The translations under genes and the position numbers were made by a program. A DNA stretch of 64,000 nt from JBHHZJ01 sp046758005. GTDB lineage: Bacteria; Pseudomonadota; Alphaproteobacteria; Kiloniellales; J153. The stretch lies in the NCBI GenBank assembly GCA_046758005.1, contig JBHHZJ010000002.1, positions 1-64,000 on the forward strand, given 5' to 3'. This document shows, one piece after another, positions 33,848 through 42,767 of the stretch. Position 1 is the first letter of the stretch; each line of letters opens with the position of its first letter. Under the pieces are notes generated by a model, which searched no databases, had not been told where the DNA came from, and was given only the letters and a program-made list of their open reading frames with translations.

Positions 33848-35535
33848 CACATGCACTCCATGAGGCGCCGATCGAGGCCGAAGTAGGCGGCCTTGGGCGC
33901 GAAGTGCGGGCGCAGGCCGGAGGAGCGGAACTGGCCCTTCAGCATGCCGTCCAGGCCCTCGCTCTCGAACTCGTAGGTGAAGAGGTCCTGCGTCGTGATG
34001 ATGTCGCCCTCCATGCCGATGACCTCGGTGATGTGGGTCACGCGGCGCATGCCGTCGCGCATGCGCGCGACCTGGATGATCATGTCGATGGCCGCGGCGA
34101 TCTGGGTGCGCACGGCCTTGGCCGGCAGGTTGATTCCGGCCATGCCGACCATGTTCTCCAGACGGGTCAGCGCCTCGCGCGGCCGGTTGGCGTGGATCGT
34201 GCCGAGCGAGCCGTCGTGTCCGGTGTTCATCGCCTGCAGCATGTCGACCGCTTCGGAACCGCGCACCTCGCCGAGGATGATGCGGTCCGGGCGCATACGC
34301 AGCGCGTTCTTGACCAGATCGCGCATGGTGATCTCGCCGGTGCCCTCGAGGTTCGCCGGACGGGTCTCCAGGCGCACGATGTGCGGCTGCAGGAGCTGCA
34401 GCTCCGCGGCGTCCTCGATTGTGACGATGCGCTCGCGCTCGTCGATCATTTGCGACATCGCGTTGAGCAGGGTCGTTTTGCCGGAGCCGGTACCGCCAGA
34501 GATCAGGATGTTGAGCCGGCTGCGGGCCGCGATCTTGAGCACCGTCGCCATAAGCTCGGACATGTTGGTCTGGCGGACCATGATGTCGAGCGTGATGCTC
34601 TTCTTGGCGAACTTACGGATCGAGATGGACGGGCCGTCAATGGCCAGCGGCGGAATGATGATGTTGACGCGGCTGCCGTCCTGCAGGCGCGCATCGACCA
34701 GGGGCACCGTCTCGTCGACGCGCCGGCCGATGATCGAGACGATGCGCCGGGCGATGTTGAGGACGTGGTCGTTGTTGCGGAACCGCACGTTGGTCAGTTC
34801 CAGCCTGCCCCGCCGCTCGATATAGACCTGGCTGGGGCCGTTGATCATGATGTCCGTGATGGTCTCGTCGGCGAGCAGGGGCTCGAGCGGCCCGAGGCCG
34901 AGCATGTCGTCCAGCAACAGCTCGACCACGGTCTGCTGCTCGGTCGCGTTGAGGCGCAGCTTCTGCTCGGCGAGAACCTCGGCGACGATGTCGCGGAGCT
35001 GGTGGGACAGCTCCTCGCGCGGGAGCTGCGATGCCGCGGAGACGTCGAGCCGGTCCATGACCGCCGGTTCGATCTTGTTCTTGGTCTCCTCGACCGTCGG
35101 CGAGACCGATACGGACGCCTTGGCCCGCGCGGCGGCCGGTTCGGCCTTTTCGCGCCGGGCCGGCCGGGCGTCGAAACCGTCGATCATCGAGCCGGGCCTG
35201 CCGCCGCCGGGCGGCGGGCTTTGCGGCTTGGGCGGGGCCTTGGGACTGGCGTGCAGCAGCCAGTCGATCAGCTCCGCCACCAGATTGCGCCGATCGAGCA
35301 GGTTGAGCGAGTTGGAATCGGCCTCGGTTTCGGTGGTGACGATCTGGCCTATGCGCACGGCAAGCTCGGGCCGCGCCAGCCCCGCCACGTTATCGTCCTC
35401 GAACGCCGCCAAGACCTTCGGCTTCAGGTCCTCCAGGTATTGTCCCAGCCTGCGGCCGCGGTCGCGCAGGCCGGGGCCCGCGGCCTCTTGGCCATCGGCC
35501 GGGCCGGGGCCCGCTCTGGCGTTCCCGCCGTCCAT
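33847..35535 (-). CDS. cpaF: CpaF/TadA secretion ATPase (tad2), long form
   Basis: A 562-residue secretion ATPase, about 90 residues longer than the tad1 copy because of an N-terminal extension with helical and Pro/Lys-rich parts (to about residue 140). The core has LRLNATEQQTVVELLLDDMLGLGPLEPLLADE, the P-loop ISGGTGSGKTTLLNAM near residue 346, IVTIEDAAELQLLQPH and GHDGSLGTIHANRP. It supplies energy for the tad2 pilus. It lies 6 bases after cpaE. Confidence 0.95.
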   Translation of the reverse strand: MDGGNARAGPGPADGQEAAGPGLRDRGRRLGQYLEDLKPKVLAAFEDDNVAGLARPELAVRIGQIVTTETEADSNSLNLLDRRNLVAELIDWLLHASPKAPPKPQSPPPGGGRPGSMIDGFDARPARREKAEPAAARAKASVSVSPTVEETKNKIEPAVMDRLDVSAASQLPREELSHQLRDIVAEVLAEQKLRLNATEQQTVVELLLDDMLGLGPLEPLLADETITDIMINGPSQVYIERRGRLELTNVRFRNNDHVLNIARRIVSIIGRRVDETVPLVDARLQDGSRVNIIIPPLAIDGPSISIRKFAKKSITLDIMVRQTNMSELMATVLKIAARSRLNILISGGTGSGKTTLLNAMSQMIDERERIVTIEDAAELQLLQPHIVRLETRPANLEGTGEITMRDLVKNALRMRPDRIILGEVRGSEAVDMLQAMNTGHDGSLGTIHANRPREALTRLENMVGMAGINLPAKAVRTQIAAAIDMIIQVARMRDGMRRVTHITEVIGMEGDIITTQDLFTYEFESEGLDGMLKGQFRSSGLRPHFAPKAAYFGLDRRLMECM

Positions 35536-35541
35536 CCCGCG

Positions 35542-36780
35542 CTACCCCTTCTTCAAGAAGCGGCGCCAGGATCCTTTCTTCTGCTTGTCCTGCGCGCCCG
35601 GTTGGCCTTCGAAGACCTTTTGGGCGATCCGACGCAGCGCCTTGCTGGCCGGGCTGTTGCCGCTCATCTGGACCACGGGCTTGCCGTTGTTGGCGGCTTG
35701 GTTGAAGGCCTTGCGGTCTTCGGGGACGACGAAGTCGACCTTGTGGCCCAGGGCCTTCTGGAAGTCCTTGGGCGTCATCGCCTGATGCGCGCCCCCGGTA
35801 CGGTTGGCGATCACCATGATCGGTGTGCCCGGCGTGACCTCCTCGATTCCGGTCACCAGCCGCATGGTGTCGCGCAGGCCGGACAGCGTGAGCTCGGTGA
35901 CGATGAGGATTTTCGAGCTGGCCTCGAAGACGTGCTGGCGCACGGCGAAGGCCGAGCGGGGTAGATCGACGAGGATGCAGTCGTTGTTGCGTCCAAGCGT
36001 TTCGAACAGAATGTCGACCGCCTCCGGATTGTAGGCGATCTGCTGGGCCAACGTCTCTTCCGTCGCCATGACCGAAAGCTTCTCGGTCAGCTTCGCGGTG
36101 GCGCTTTCGATGAAGAGGCTGTCGATTCGGCCCGGGCTCTCGAGCGCCTCGCGCAGGCCCCGGGTCGGTTCCAGGTCGAGCGAAAGGGCGACCGTCCCGA
36201 ACTCCAGGTCGAGGTCGACGAGGGCGGTGCGCTGCTTTTTCTCCTGGCTCAGGATCCAGGCCAGGTTGACCACGACTGAGCTGGCTCCGACGCCGCCGCG
36301 GGCGCCGATGACGGCTATGCGGTTGATCTTGTTGAGGGCCGATTGATCGGCTGTTGCGGCACCGGAAAACGGTTCCTCGGTCCGGCACAGGGCGGCGGCG
36401 AGCGCCTTTTCCGTGACCGGCTTGACCAGGTAATCCGTGATCCCGGCCCCGACCATCTCGCGGTAGAGGTTGATGTCGTTGATGGTCCCGATGCCGATCA
36501 GCCGCGTCTGCTCGCTGAACGCCGCGGTGAGCGAAAGCATGGCCGTCAGGGGTGCCGAGGAATCGCCGATATCGACGATGAGCACCGTGGGCGTGGGCGA
36601 CTCGGCGAGGTATTCGAGCGCCTGCTGGCTGCCCCCGTCGCGCACGATCGGATCGTCGAAGAACTGTCGCGCCACGGACTCGACAACCCCGTGCGTCTGA
36701 TTGTCTCCGACGAACGCAACGCACTCGGCGGCGACGCTCTCGGCGCCTTGCGCCTCCAGAAATCTTTCAGCCGCACTCAT
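35542..36780 (-). CDS. cpaE: CpaE/TadZ ParA-like pilus localisation ATPase (tad2)
   Basis: A 412-residue TadZ-type protein with a receiver-like N-terminal domain (PTVLIVDIGDSS, DYLVKPVTEKAL near residue 120) and a ParA-like ATPase domain with the P-loop variant IAVIGARGGVGASSVVVNLA near residue 155, then TALVDLDLEFGTVALSLDL and CILVDLPRS. It is expected to direct the assembly apparatus to the pole. It lies 3 bases downstream of cpaD and 6 bases before cpaF. Confidence 0.93.
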   Translation of the reverse strand: MSAAERFLEAQGAESVAAECVAFVGDNQTHGVVESVARQFFDDPIVRDGGSQQALEYLAESPTPTVLIVDIGDSSAPLTAMLSLTAAFSEQTRLIGIGTINDINLYREMVGAGITDYLVKPVTEKALAAALCRTEEPFSGAATADQSALNKINRIAVIGARGGVGASSVVVNLAWILSQEKKQRTALVDLDLEFGTVALSLDLEPTRGLREALESPGRIDSLFIESATAKLTEKLSVMATEETLAQQIAYNPEAVDILFETLGRNNDCILVDLPRSAFAVRQHVFEASSKILIVTELTLSGLRDTMRLVTGIEEVTPGTPIMVIANRTGGAHQAMTPKDFQKALGHKVDFVVPEDRKAFNQAANNGKPVVQMSGNSPASKALRRIAQKVFEGQPGAQDKQKKGSWRRFLKKG

Positions 36781-36783
36781 GCG

Positions 36784-37494
36784 CTACTGGCCCGCCTTCG
36801 TGCTTTCGGATTTCGGTGTCTTGATCTTGTCGGCGCGGTAGCGCTGGACTCCCAGCACCGACGCTTCCCCGTCGGCCGGGCCCAGCGCGCGGCCGCGTTT
36901 CAAATCCAACGGATCGGCGACCATGCGGCCCAAGGCCGCGGCCGTGGCGCAGCTCCAAATGTGGGTCGGCCGGGGTCCGTAGATTGTCTTCGGGGTCGCG
37001 CAGTCGGGTTCGATCACCATGGCCCGGGTGACCATGACGACGGTAGCATCCTTGGGCTTTGTCAGGGATTCCACGGGCCGCTCGGTGACCTCGGCGCGCA
37101 GGCCCAATCGCGACAACCCATCGGCGATCGACGCGATCCGGGCTGCGGTTAGAGGATCGTGATCGCCGCCTTCGACGCGCGGCCCGTCGATCTCGACGCG
37201 AGCGCCGGTACCCGCGTCGGTTTCCTTGAGGAACGCCACCAGACGGCTCAACTCGTCCCCGCTCAGCTCGGCCGCGCCGTCTGCGAAGCCGACCCGGTGG
37301 ACCATCGTGACCGTCTCGACCTGAGGCCGGATCATCGGTGGCTGGAGCCGGAGCAAGCTGTGATAAATACGGTGGCCGGGGACCGTTTCATCGGCTGGCG
37401 GCGTCCTCGAGTCCAGCACGCACCCGGTCAGGCCGAGGGCGGCCAGCAGCGAGCCCACCGTGGCGGAGCGGAACCTGCGTTTCCGGTCTGGCAT
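36784..37494 (-). CDS. cpaD: CpaD pilus assembly lipoprotein (tad2)
   Basis: A 236-residue lipoprotein (lipobox GLTGC, Cys25) of the CpaD family. The typical C-terminal section is present: PDCATPKTIYGPRPTHIWSCATAAALGRMVADPLDLKRGR. CpaD is an outer-membrane lipoprotein of Caulobacter-type Tad systems that supports the secretin. No clear CpaD exists in tad1, one of several differences between the loci. It lies between cpaC (9 bases) and cpaE (3 bases). Confidence 0.93.
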   Translation of the reverse strand: MPDRKRRFRSATVGSLLAALGLTGCVLDSRTPPADETVPGHRIYHSLLRLQPPMIRPQVETVTMVHRVGFADGAAELSGDELSRLVAFLKETDAGTGARVEIDGPRVEGGDHDPLTAARIASIADGLSRLGLRAEVTERPVESLTKPKDATVVMVTRAMVIEPDCATPKTIYGPRPTHIWSCATAAALGRMVADPLDLKRGRALGPADGEASVLGVQRYRADKIKTPKSESTKAGQ

Positions 37495-37503
37495 GCGGCG
37501 TCC

Positions 37504-38919
37504 TCAATCCAACAGAAAGCGGGCCGAGCCGGTGTGCGCCGCGCCGGACGAAACGATGGGCACCGAAACGGTCCGGAGCTGGGCCTCGGCGGCGGCCCGA
37601 CTGCGCATGGCGGTCGGTTTCGACAGCGTCACCGGATCCGTCGGCAACGGCAGGTCGTCCGCCGCCATGGGCTGGACGATGTAGGCGGTGACGATGATGA
37701 TCAGTTCCGTCTCGTTGCGCCGGAACTCTTCGCTCTTGAACAGTTCGCCGATCACGGGGATGTCGGCGAGGTACGGCAGCTGCCGGACTTTGTCCTGGAA
37801 GTCTTCCTGAAGTAGCCCCGCGATCGCGAAGCTCTGCCCCGAGGCGAGTTCGATCGTGGTTTCGGCCCGCCGCGTAGTCAGTGCCGAAATATTGAGGCCG
37901 CCGATGGTGACCGCGCCGGCGTCGGACAACTGGCTGACTTCGGGCCTGACCCGCATGCTGATGCGGCGTTTCGAGATCATGGTCGGGGTGAACGACAGGC
38001 TCACGCCGAACTCCTTGAACTCGACCGAGATCGAGTCGTTGTCCTGGCTGACCGGGATCGGGAACTCGCCGCCAGCCAGGAAGCTCGCCGTCTCGCCGGT
38101 CAGCGCCGTCAGGTTGGGTTCGGCCAGGGTCTTGGCCAATCCGATCTCCTCGAGCGCGTCGAACAGGGCGTTGATCGTTGCGTCGCCGATGGTGCCGCCC
38201 AACACGGAGCCGACGCCGACCGGGTTGCCGACCAGGCTGAAGAAGCCCGCGCCGCCGAGCGCCGCCGGGTTCTGCAGGAACGTGTCGCCGGAGGTGAACC
38301 GAAAATCGCCCTCGGAGACGTCGAAATTGAAGCCGAGCTCCTTGACCGCCGTTCGCGACACCTCGGCGATTCGGACATGAAGGTTGATCTGGTTGGGTTC
38401 GGTGACGGCCAGCCGGTTGATGACCTCTTCGCCCTCGCCGACGAACCGGGCGGCCAGCCGCCGGATGTCTTCCGCCTCGGTGGCGGTCGCGACCGATCCG
38501 CTCAACACGATCCCGCCGTTGACCGAGGTGACGTCGACCCCGCCGGCCGGCAACAGCGTTTCGATCGCCTCCTGCAGGCTGCCCAGGTCGTGCGTCACCA
38601 CAACGTCAAGCTGCACGATCACGTTCTCGCTGCGGTCGACGGCAAAGAGCGTCGTCTTTCCCGGCGCCTTGCCGAAGACATAGACCATCCGAGCGGACTT
38701 CACGCTGATGTCGGCGATGGCGGGGTTGGCGATGAACACCGAGGCCGCCGGTCGCTCCAGACGCACGAGCCGGCCCTGGTGGCGCTCGACAAACAGCCTG
38801 CCGCTTGCCTCGGAGGACGCCCCCCGCGTCACGACCTGGGCGAGGGCCGGCAGCGACAATAGGCTGGCGAGGGCAAGCAGCGCGGTGGCGATAAGCCTGA
38901 CACGGGTGCCGGTCATCAT
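37504..38919 (-). CDS. cpaC: CpaC/RcpA outer-membrane secretin (tad2)
   Basis: A 471-residue secretin with a signal peptide (LIATALLALASLLSLPALAQ), the pilus secretin N-domain (LERPAASVFIANPAIADISVKSARMVYVFGKAPGKTTLFAVD), a BON-like region near 125-185 and the secretin core ending with RRAETTIELASGQSFAIAGLLQEDFQDKVRQLPYLADIPVIGELFKS. It forms the outer-membrane pore for the tad2 pilus. The double ATG start overlaps the cpaB stop (ATGATGA). Confidence 0.95.
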   Translation of the reverse strand: MMTGTRVRLIATALLALASLLSLPALAQVVTRGASSEASGRLFVERHQGRLVRLERPAASVFIANPAIADISVKSARMVYVFGKAPGKTTLFAVDRSENVIVQLDVVVTHDLGSLQEAIETLLPAGGVDVTSVNGGIVLSGSVATATEAEDIRRLAARFVGEGEEVINRLAVTEPNQINLHVRIAEVSRTAVKELGFNFDVSEGDFRFTSGDTFLQNPAALGGAGFFSLVGNPVGVGSVLGGTIGDATINALFDALEEIGLAKTLAEPNLTALTGETASFLAGGEFPIPVSQDNDSISVEFKEFGVSLSFTPTMISKRRISMRVRPEVSQLSDAGAVTIGGLNISALTTRRAETTIELASGQSFAIAGLLQEDFQDKVRQLPYLADIPVIGELFKSEEFRRNETELIIIVTAYIVQPMAADDLPLPTDPVTLSKPTAMRSRAAAEAQLRTVSVPIVSSGAAHTGSARFLLD

Positions 38920-39818
38920 TTGCTCTTAGGAAATTTGAGCTCTTGGATCTCGTTGCCGCGCGACACCTTGACCACGTCCTGACGGGACGCCGTGGGCCGC
39001 CAAATCAGCCGGCTTACCTCGCTGTCCCAGGTGTAGGTCAGGCCCCGAGCCGGGTCCGGCTCGGCAAGCGGGTCGTCTGAGTTGGTCAAACGCTCGAGCT
39101 CCTCGTCGTCCTTGGCCAGGCTGCGCAAGCTGAGCGCGATCCTGCCGAGTTCGCTGACCACGGCGAGCATCTCGGCCTGCTTGGGCGTCAGTTCCAGCGT
39201 GGCATTCTTGAAGACCCTGGCGCCGGCCTTCTGGCTGCTGACGACGGTCTGGTCGATGGCCAGCACCCGCACGTTGGTCAGTACGGTCTCGCTGGCGCGC
39301 CGGTCGACGCCGCCGCGCTTGAGCGCGTGGGTGAGGATCAGGTCGACCCGGTCGCCCGGAAAGACCAGCCCGGCGATCCCGGAGGTCGGGTTGACCTGGA
39401 TCGCCATGGCCCGGTAGCCCGGCCGCAGGACCGCGGCCAGGAAGCCCCGCTCTCCGGGCTTGAGGATTCGGCCCTTGGTGATCGGCTCGCCGGTGGAAAT
39501 GCCTCGACGCACCACGGCGCCGATCAGGTTCTGGATCGGATCGGCCGCGTCCTTGGCCTTGGGTTTGACCACGTAGGTGTTGGGAAGGGTGTCGGACGGC
39601 CAGATCTGCCAGCGCAGGTGGGTGTCCTTGATGAAGGTGCCGGTCGGGATGTCGCTCGCGGCCACCAGGACGGAGGTGCCCTCGGCCCTCGGCGGCGGCG
39701 GGGGAGGGGCGACGGCCACGGGCGCGCGCTGGCTGTTGATCCAGGTCCGCGCCATCAGGCCGGTGCCGACGGTGATGAGGACCGCAGCCAAGATCAGGAC
39801 AACATTTCGCACTGACAT
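38916..39818 (-). CDS. cpaB: CpaB/RcpC pilus assembly protein (tad2)
   Basis: A 300-residue protein with an N-terminal membrane anchor (NVVLILAAVLITVGTGLMA), an SAF domain at about 45-115 (TSVLVAASDIPTGTFIKDTHLRWQIWP...RRGISTGEPITKGRI) and the RcpC C-terminal domain (YRAMAIQVNPTSGIAGLVFPGDRVDLILT). Its SAF-like domain may bind peptidoglycan or the secretin. It lies 4 bases after cpaA in transcription order. Confidence 0.94.
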   Translation of the reverse strand: MSVRNVVLILAAVLITVGTGLMARTWINSQRAPVAVAPPPPPPRAEGTSVLVAASDIPTGTFIKDTHLRWQIWPSDTLPNTYVVKPKAKDAADPIQNLIGAVVRRGISTGEPITKGRILKPGERGFLAAVLRPGYRAMAIQVNPTSGIAGLVFPGDRVDLILTHALKRGGVDRRASETVLTNVRVLAIDQTVVSSQKAGARVFKNATLELTPKQAEMLAVVSELGRIALSLRSLAKDDEELERLTNSDDPLAEPDPARGLTYTWDSEVSRLIWRPTASRQDVVKVSRGNEIQELKFPKSK

Positions 39819-39822
39819 GGCC

Positions 39823-40338
39823 TCAATTTACCTTGAGCAGTGTAAACGCGACGTAAAGAGCGCCAACGGCGATTGCCGCGCCGTACGGCATCGGTTGCTT
39901 GCCCACGTCCGGATCGGCTTCGACGTGGAGCATCATGGCGGCCACGGGCGCGCGCGACAGGCGGTGCTGTAGCCAGATGAAGATCGCCATCACGCCGCCG
40001 GCGAGTGTGGTAAAGACGGTGAGCGGGATGATGAATTCAGGGCCGGCCCACAAGGCCGCGGCGGCGAACAGCTTCGCGTCGCCGCCGCCCCAGGCGCCCA
40101 CCGCAAAGAGCAGGAATCCGAGGAGCAGGGCCGCGGCGGCGACGGCGAGCGCCGGCGCCCAGGCGACCGGATGAGTCGCCGAAGCGACAAAGGCCGGGTA
40201 GAGGAGGACGACGGCCAGGCACACTCGGTTCGGCACGGTGAAGCTCCGTATGTCGCTCACCGCCGCCGAAAAAACCAGGACCACGAAGGTCAGAAGGGTG
40301 GCCGTCGAAACCAGGGCCGATGCGCTCACGTTTTCCAT
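39823..40338 (-). CDS. cpaA: CpaA/TadV type IV prepilin peptidase (tad2)
   Basis: A 171-residue A24-type peptidase. The catalytic aspartates are Asp29 in AAVSDIRSFTVPN and Asp87 in GAWGGGDAKLF. About six helices are predicted. It would process the Flp pilin encoded immediately upstream and the TadE of the divergent cluster. It lies beyond the flp terminator and so depends on read-through or a local promoter. Confidence 0.93.
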   Translation of the reverse strand: MENVSASALVSTATLLTFVVLVFSAAVSDIRSFTVPNRVCLAVVLLYPAFVASATHPVAWAPALAVAAAALLLGFLLFAVGAWGGGDAKLFAAAALWAGPEFIIPLTVFTTLAGGVMAIFIWLQHRLSRAPVAAMMLHVEADPDVGKQPMPYGAAIAVGALYVAFTLLKVN

Positions 40339-40349
40339 CGCACTGCACG

Positions 40350-40388
40350 AAAAATCGAGGCCGGAGGCAAGAAATGCGCCCCGGCCTC
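40350..40388 (-). terminator. Intrinsic terminator between flp and cpaA
   Basis: On the minus strand GAGGCCGG pairs with CCGGCCTC (40357-40364 with 40381-40388; a further GGC/GCC extends the stem past a bulge) and is followed after two bases by TTTTT (40354-40350). It lies 91 bases after the flp stop and 12 bases before the cpaA start. It explains how the pilin can be made in excess of the assembly machine. Confidence 0.8.
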
Positions 40389-40479
40389 AACTCGTCGATG
40401 TTCTCTGGGACGGTTTCGCAGGTCGCGGCCGTCCCCGCCGTCTTTTTGTTCTTCCTTCTTCGCTTGTGTCGACTGCGGA

Positions 40480-40662
40480 TCAGCTGTTGTTGACAGCACT
40501 GGACAGCGCCGTCGAGACCTTGTTGAACATGACCTTGAGCGAGCCGCCCATGGCGGTCAGAGCGCCGATCGCAGCCACCGAGACGAGAGCGGCGATCAGG
40601 CCATACTCAATGGCCGTCGCGCCCGACTCGTCGTGGCAGAAATTCTGAAAACGCTTCAGCAT
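40480..40662 (-). CDS. flp: Flp-type major pilin
   Basis: A 60-residue Flp/Fap pilin precursor. The leader ends at Gly14 and the mature protein begins ATAIEYGLIAALVSVAAIGAL, with Glu19 at position +5 and Tyr20 next to it as in all Flp pilins. The tail is short and Ser/Asn-rich. It is cleaved by CpaA and polymerises into the pilus. An AAGGAG ribosome site sits at 40671-40676. An A+T-rich leader and a strong terminator frame the gene. It is the only Flp pilin in the window; the pilin for tad1 presumably lies to the left. Confidence 0.96.
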   Translation of the reverse strand: MLKRFQNFCHDESGATAIEYGLIAALVSVAAIGALTAMGGSLKVMFNKVSTALSSAVNNS

Positions 40663-40822
40663 GATACGATCTCCTTGTATAGCGCATCATCCAACGTGAA
40701 TATTTATGACATGGACGTTAATAAACGATGAACCTGCGAGGCAAAAACTTTTGTATCCTAGGACTTACATAAAATTTTACAGTTAACGTTAAGCAAAAGA
40801 AGACACAAAAATATCTAATATT
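40663..40822 (-). other. A+T-rich leader of the flp operon
   Basis: A markedly A+T-rich 160-base gap between the PAP2 gene and flp. It contains the palindrome TTAACGTTAA (40783-40792) and a TAAAAT hexamer on the minus strand close to it that could be a -10. I could not fix a -35. The pilin promoter is expected here. Confidence 0.45.
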
Positions 40823-42016
40823 TTAACATTGTCTGACACCGCCCCGGGACATCGGGCCGGTATGGCCGGGGCCGGGCGGGAGGCCGGCCCCACGGCGGCG
40901 ATCAGCCGGGCGCCCGCGCCACACCAGGGCGCGGCCGACGGCCCACCAGATTAGGCCCGTGCCGATGAGGGCCACATAGCCGTCGACGGCGTAATGCCAG
41001 CCCAGGTGAACCGCCCCGATCTGGAGCACGATCAGGAACGCGATCGTCGCCACGCGCACGATTCGGTGCAGGTGCCAGGTCACCAGCACCAGGAGCAGGC
41101 CCATCGAAATGTGCAGGCTCGGCATGGCGGAGATGCCCGAGCCCAGCCTCAGAAAGTCCTTCTGGTAGTTCTCCCACAAGTACTGCTGGGCGAGATAGGA
41201 GGGCAGGGCGAACGAGTCCGAGACCGACTCGAGGTACGACATGAGTGGGGCAAACGGGTTGGGGCCGTCGAAGAGATATCCGTAGTAAACGGGGCCGGCC
41301 GAGGACAGGACCGTGGCCAGGCCATTGCCCATGAGCGCCCAGCACAGCACGTAGGTGATCAGAAAGCGCGTGCGCCTTCGGTCCAAGGTGAAGGTGTGCC
41401 AGAACTGCATGAATAGGACGAGCGTGTACCAGGGCAGGGCGTAGGCGTTCGAGATCACGGCGGTGGCCAGGGGAAGACCGACCACCGGTTGAAGCAGTTC
41501 CCAGGGGTGGTTACCGCCGTGCAGTACCCAGTCGATCTTCATCAGCACCGGGTCCCAGCTGAATGGGGAGATCAGAGGGATCATCCGCTTGAGCGACGTG
41601 GTCATCGACAGGGCGAGCGGCAGGAGAACGAAGGCCGGGAGGGCGCTGAGCAGCCGCCGGGGCGCGAAGTATCCGGTCTTGAGATCAGTCCAGACGAAGC
41701 GGAGGGGCCGCTCGGGGCGATGCTTGGCGAGGCTCCAAACGATCCGGAAGATGACCCAGAAAAGGGCGAAGTTGGCGTACAGGACCAGATGCACGTCGTT
41801 GTACATGCCGAGCCTGATGTCCTGGCCGTAGGCCTTGCCTACGGCGAACCCGGCCAGGAGGTAGAGCAGGACGACGGCGATGAACCAGGCTTGCTCCCGC
41901 AGGACGCTGACGGCCGCCCGGACGTACCTCGAGCGCGCGTCGGCCGGCGCAACCGGCACCGCCCGAGTGACGCTCACCTCCGCCCCGGCCGCGCGCACCT
42001 GCGCCATGTCGCTCAT
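40823..42016 (-). CDS. PAP2-superfamily membrane phosphatase / phosphotransferase
   Basis: A 397-residue membrane protein with about seven helices. The PAP2 catalytic motifs are SAMPSLHISMGLLL (near residue 295) and GWHYAVDGYVALIG (near residue 345), which hold the active-site histidines. The layout resembles inositol phosphorylceramide synthase-like and lipid phosphatase-like PAP2 proteins, so a role in phospholipid or undecaprenyl-phosphate metabolism is likely; the substrate is unknown. The ATG at 42016 is chosen because upstream sequence in the same frame is low-complexity. It lies between tad2 and the divergent tadE-tadG cluster but is not known to be part of Tad systems. Confidence 0.85.
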   Translation of the reverse strand: MSDMAQVRAAGAEVSVTRAVPVAPADARSRYVRAAVSVLREQAWFIAVVLLYLLAGFAVGKAYGQDIRLGMYNDVHLVLYANFALFWVIFRIVWSLAKHRPERPLRFVWTDLKTGYFAPRRLLSALPAFVLLPLALSMTTSLKRMIPLISPFSWDPVLMKIDWVLHGGNHPWELLQPVVGLPLATAVISNAYALPWYTLVLFMQFWHTFTLDRRRTRFLITYVLCWALMGNGLATVLSSAGPVYYGYLFDGPNPFAPLMSYLESVSDSFALPSYLAQQYLWENYQKDFLRLGSGISAMPSLHISMGLLLVLVTWHLHRIVRVATIAFLIVLQIGAVHLGWHYAVDGYVALIGTGLIWWAVGRALVWRGRPADRRRGAGLPPGPGHTGPMSRGGVRQC

Positions 42017-42767
42017 TGCGCCCGGTTCTGCCCGGGCAGGCGGGCGGCGACGACTGGGCGCTGGAAGCCCCGCACGGTGTGCGATTTCGCTGAAACGGCG
42101 GTGGGCTGCATCACGAGCAACTCTGTTACCTTGGACCGGCGGGGGCCGACTGGCGGGGGTTCGATGCCGGCTGGCTCGGCCGGGTCGTCGCGATCGGCCG
42201 CCGCGCCGGCCTGGCCGGTATAACCCGCCCGCGGTTTGCATCTCATTAATGGGAACGACAATGGGCACGACGGGGGCGCCCGGGGGCGCCCCGGCCGCCG
42301 CGCCCTCCCGTCAGGGCCGGCCCAGCCGGGCGCTGTGGTCGAGGATCCCGCGTGCGACCGAGCCGCGTTCATCCATCGGAGGAGTATCGGACGCGGGGTA
42401 AAGGAGGTGTATACGAAAATATTTTAATCAAGATCTATTTATTAATCACTTGTTATAATTAGGCTCGTTATTTGTGGAATTCATGATAAAATGGCGCATG
42501 AGCGAATTTATTATTGTATTGAACGGCCCGGGAGGATCCAAAGGGCGTGGCGCAGGTGCGGAGGAGTGGACGGACAGGTCGGCAGAGCCGTGTGGAAAGA
42601 TAAAGAAAAACAAATACATACGCGGTGATGCATTCGGCATTTGAATTAAAAGCATCTCAATAAATTTCGCAAGAAAGAATGACAGATTTACCCTTTGTTA
42701 AGTGTTTCACGTAATATTTCATTGACAACTTCAATCGTTGGATTGCGGCTAGGCAGGACGGTGCGCG
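42017..42767. other. Long intergenic region with an A+T-rich island
   Basis: About 750 bases between divergent genes. Bases 42410-42520 and 42600-42730 are strikingly A+T-rich compared with the rest of the window. I find no gene-like codon pattern; a 69-codon minus-strand frame (42446-42655) has no family features. A TTGACA at 42722-42727 may be a -35 for the plus-strand cluster, but no good -10 follows. The region should hold both divergent promoters. Confidence 0.55.

Noticed and set aside
40783..40792. TTAACGTTAA upstream of flp as a CtrA box
   Set aside because: The two TTAA halves are separated by two bases, not seven, so it does not fit the CtrA consensus.
42446..42655. 69-codon minus-strand frame in the A+T-rich island
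   Set aside because: No ribosome site, no family features, and composition explained by the noncoding island.
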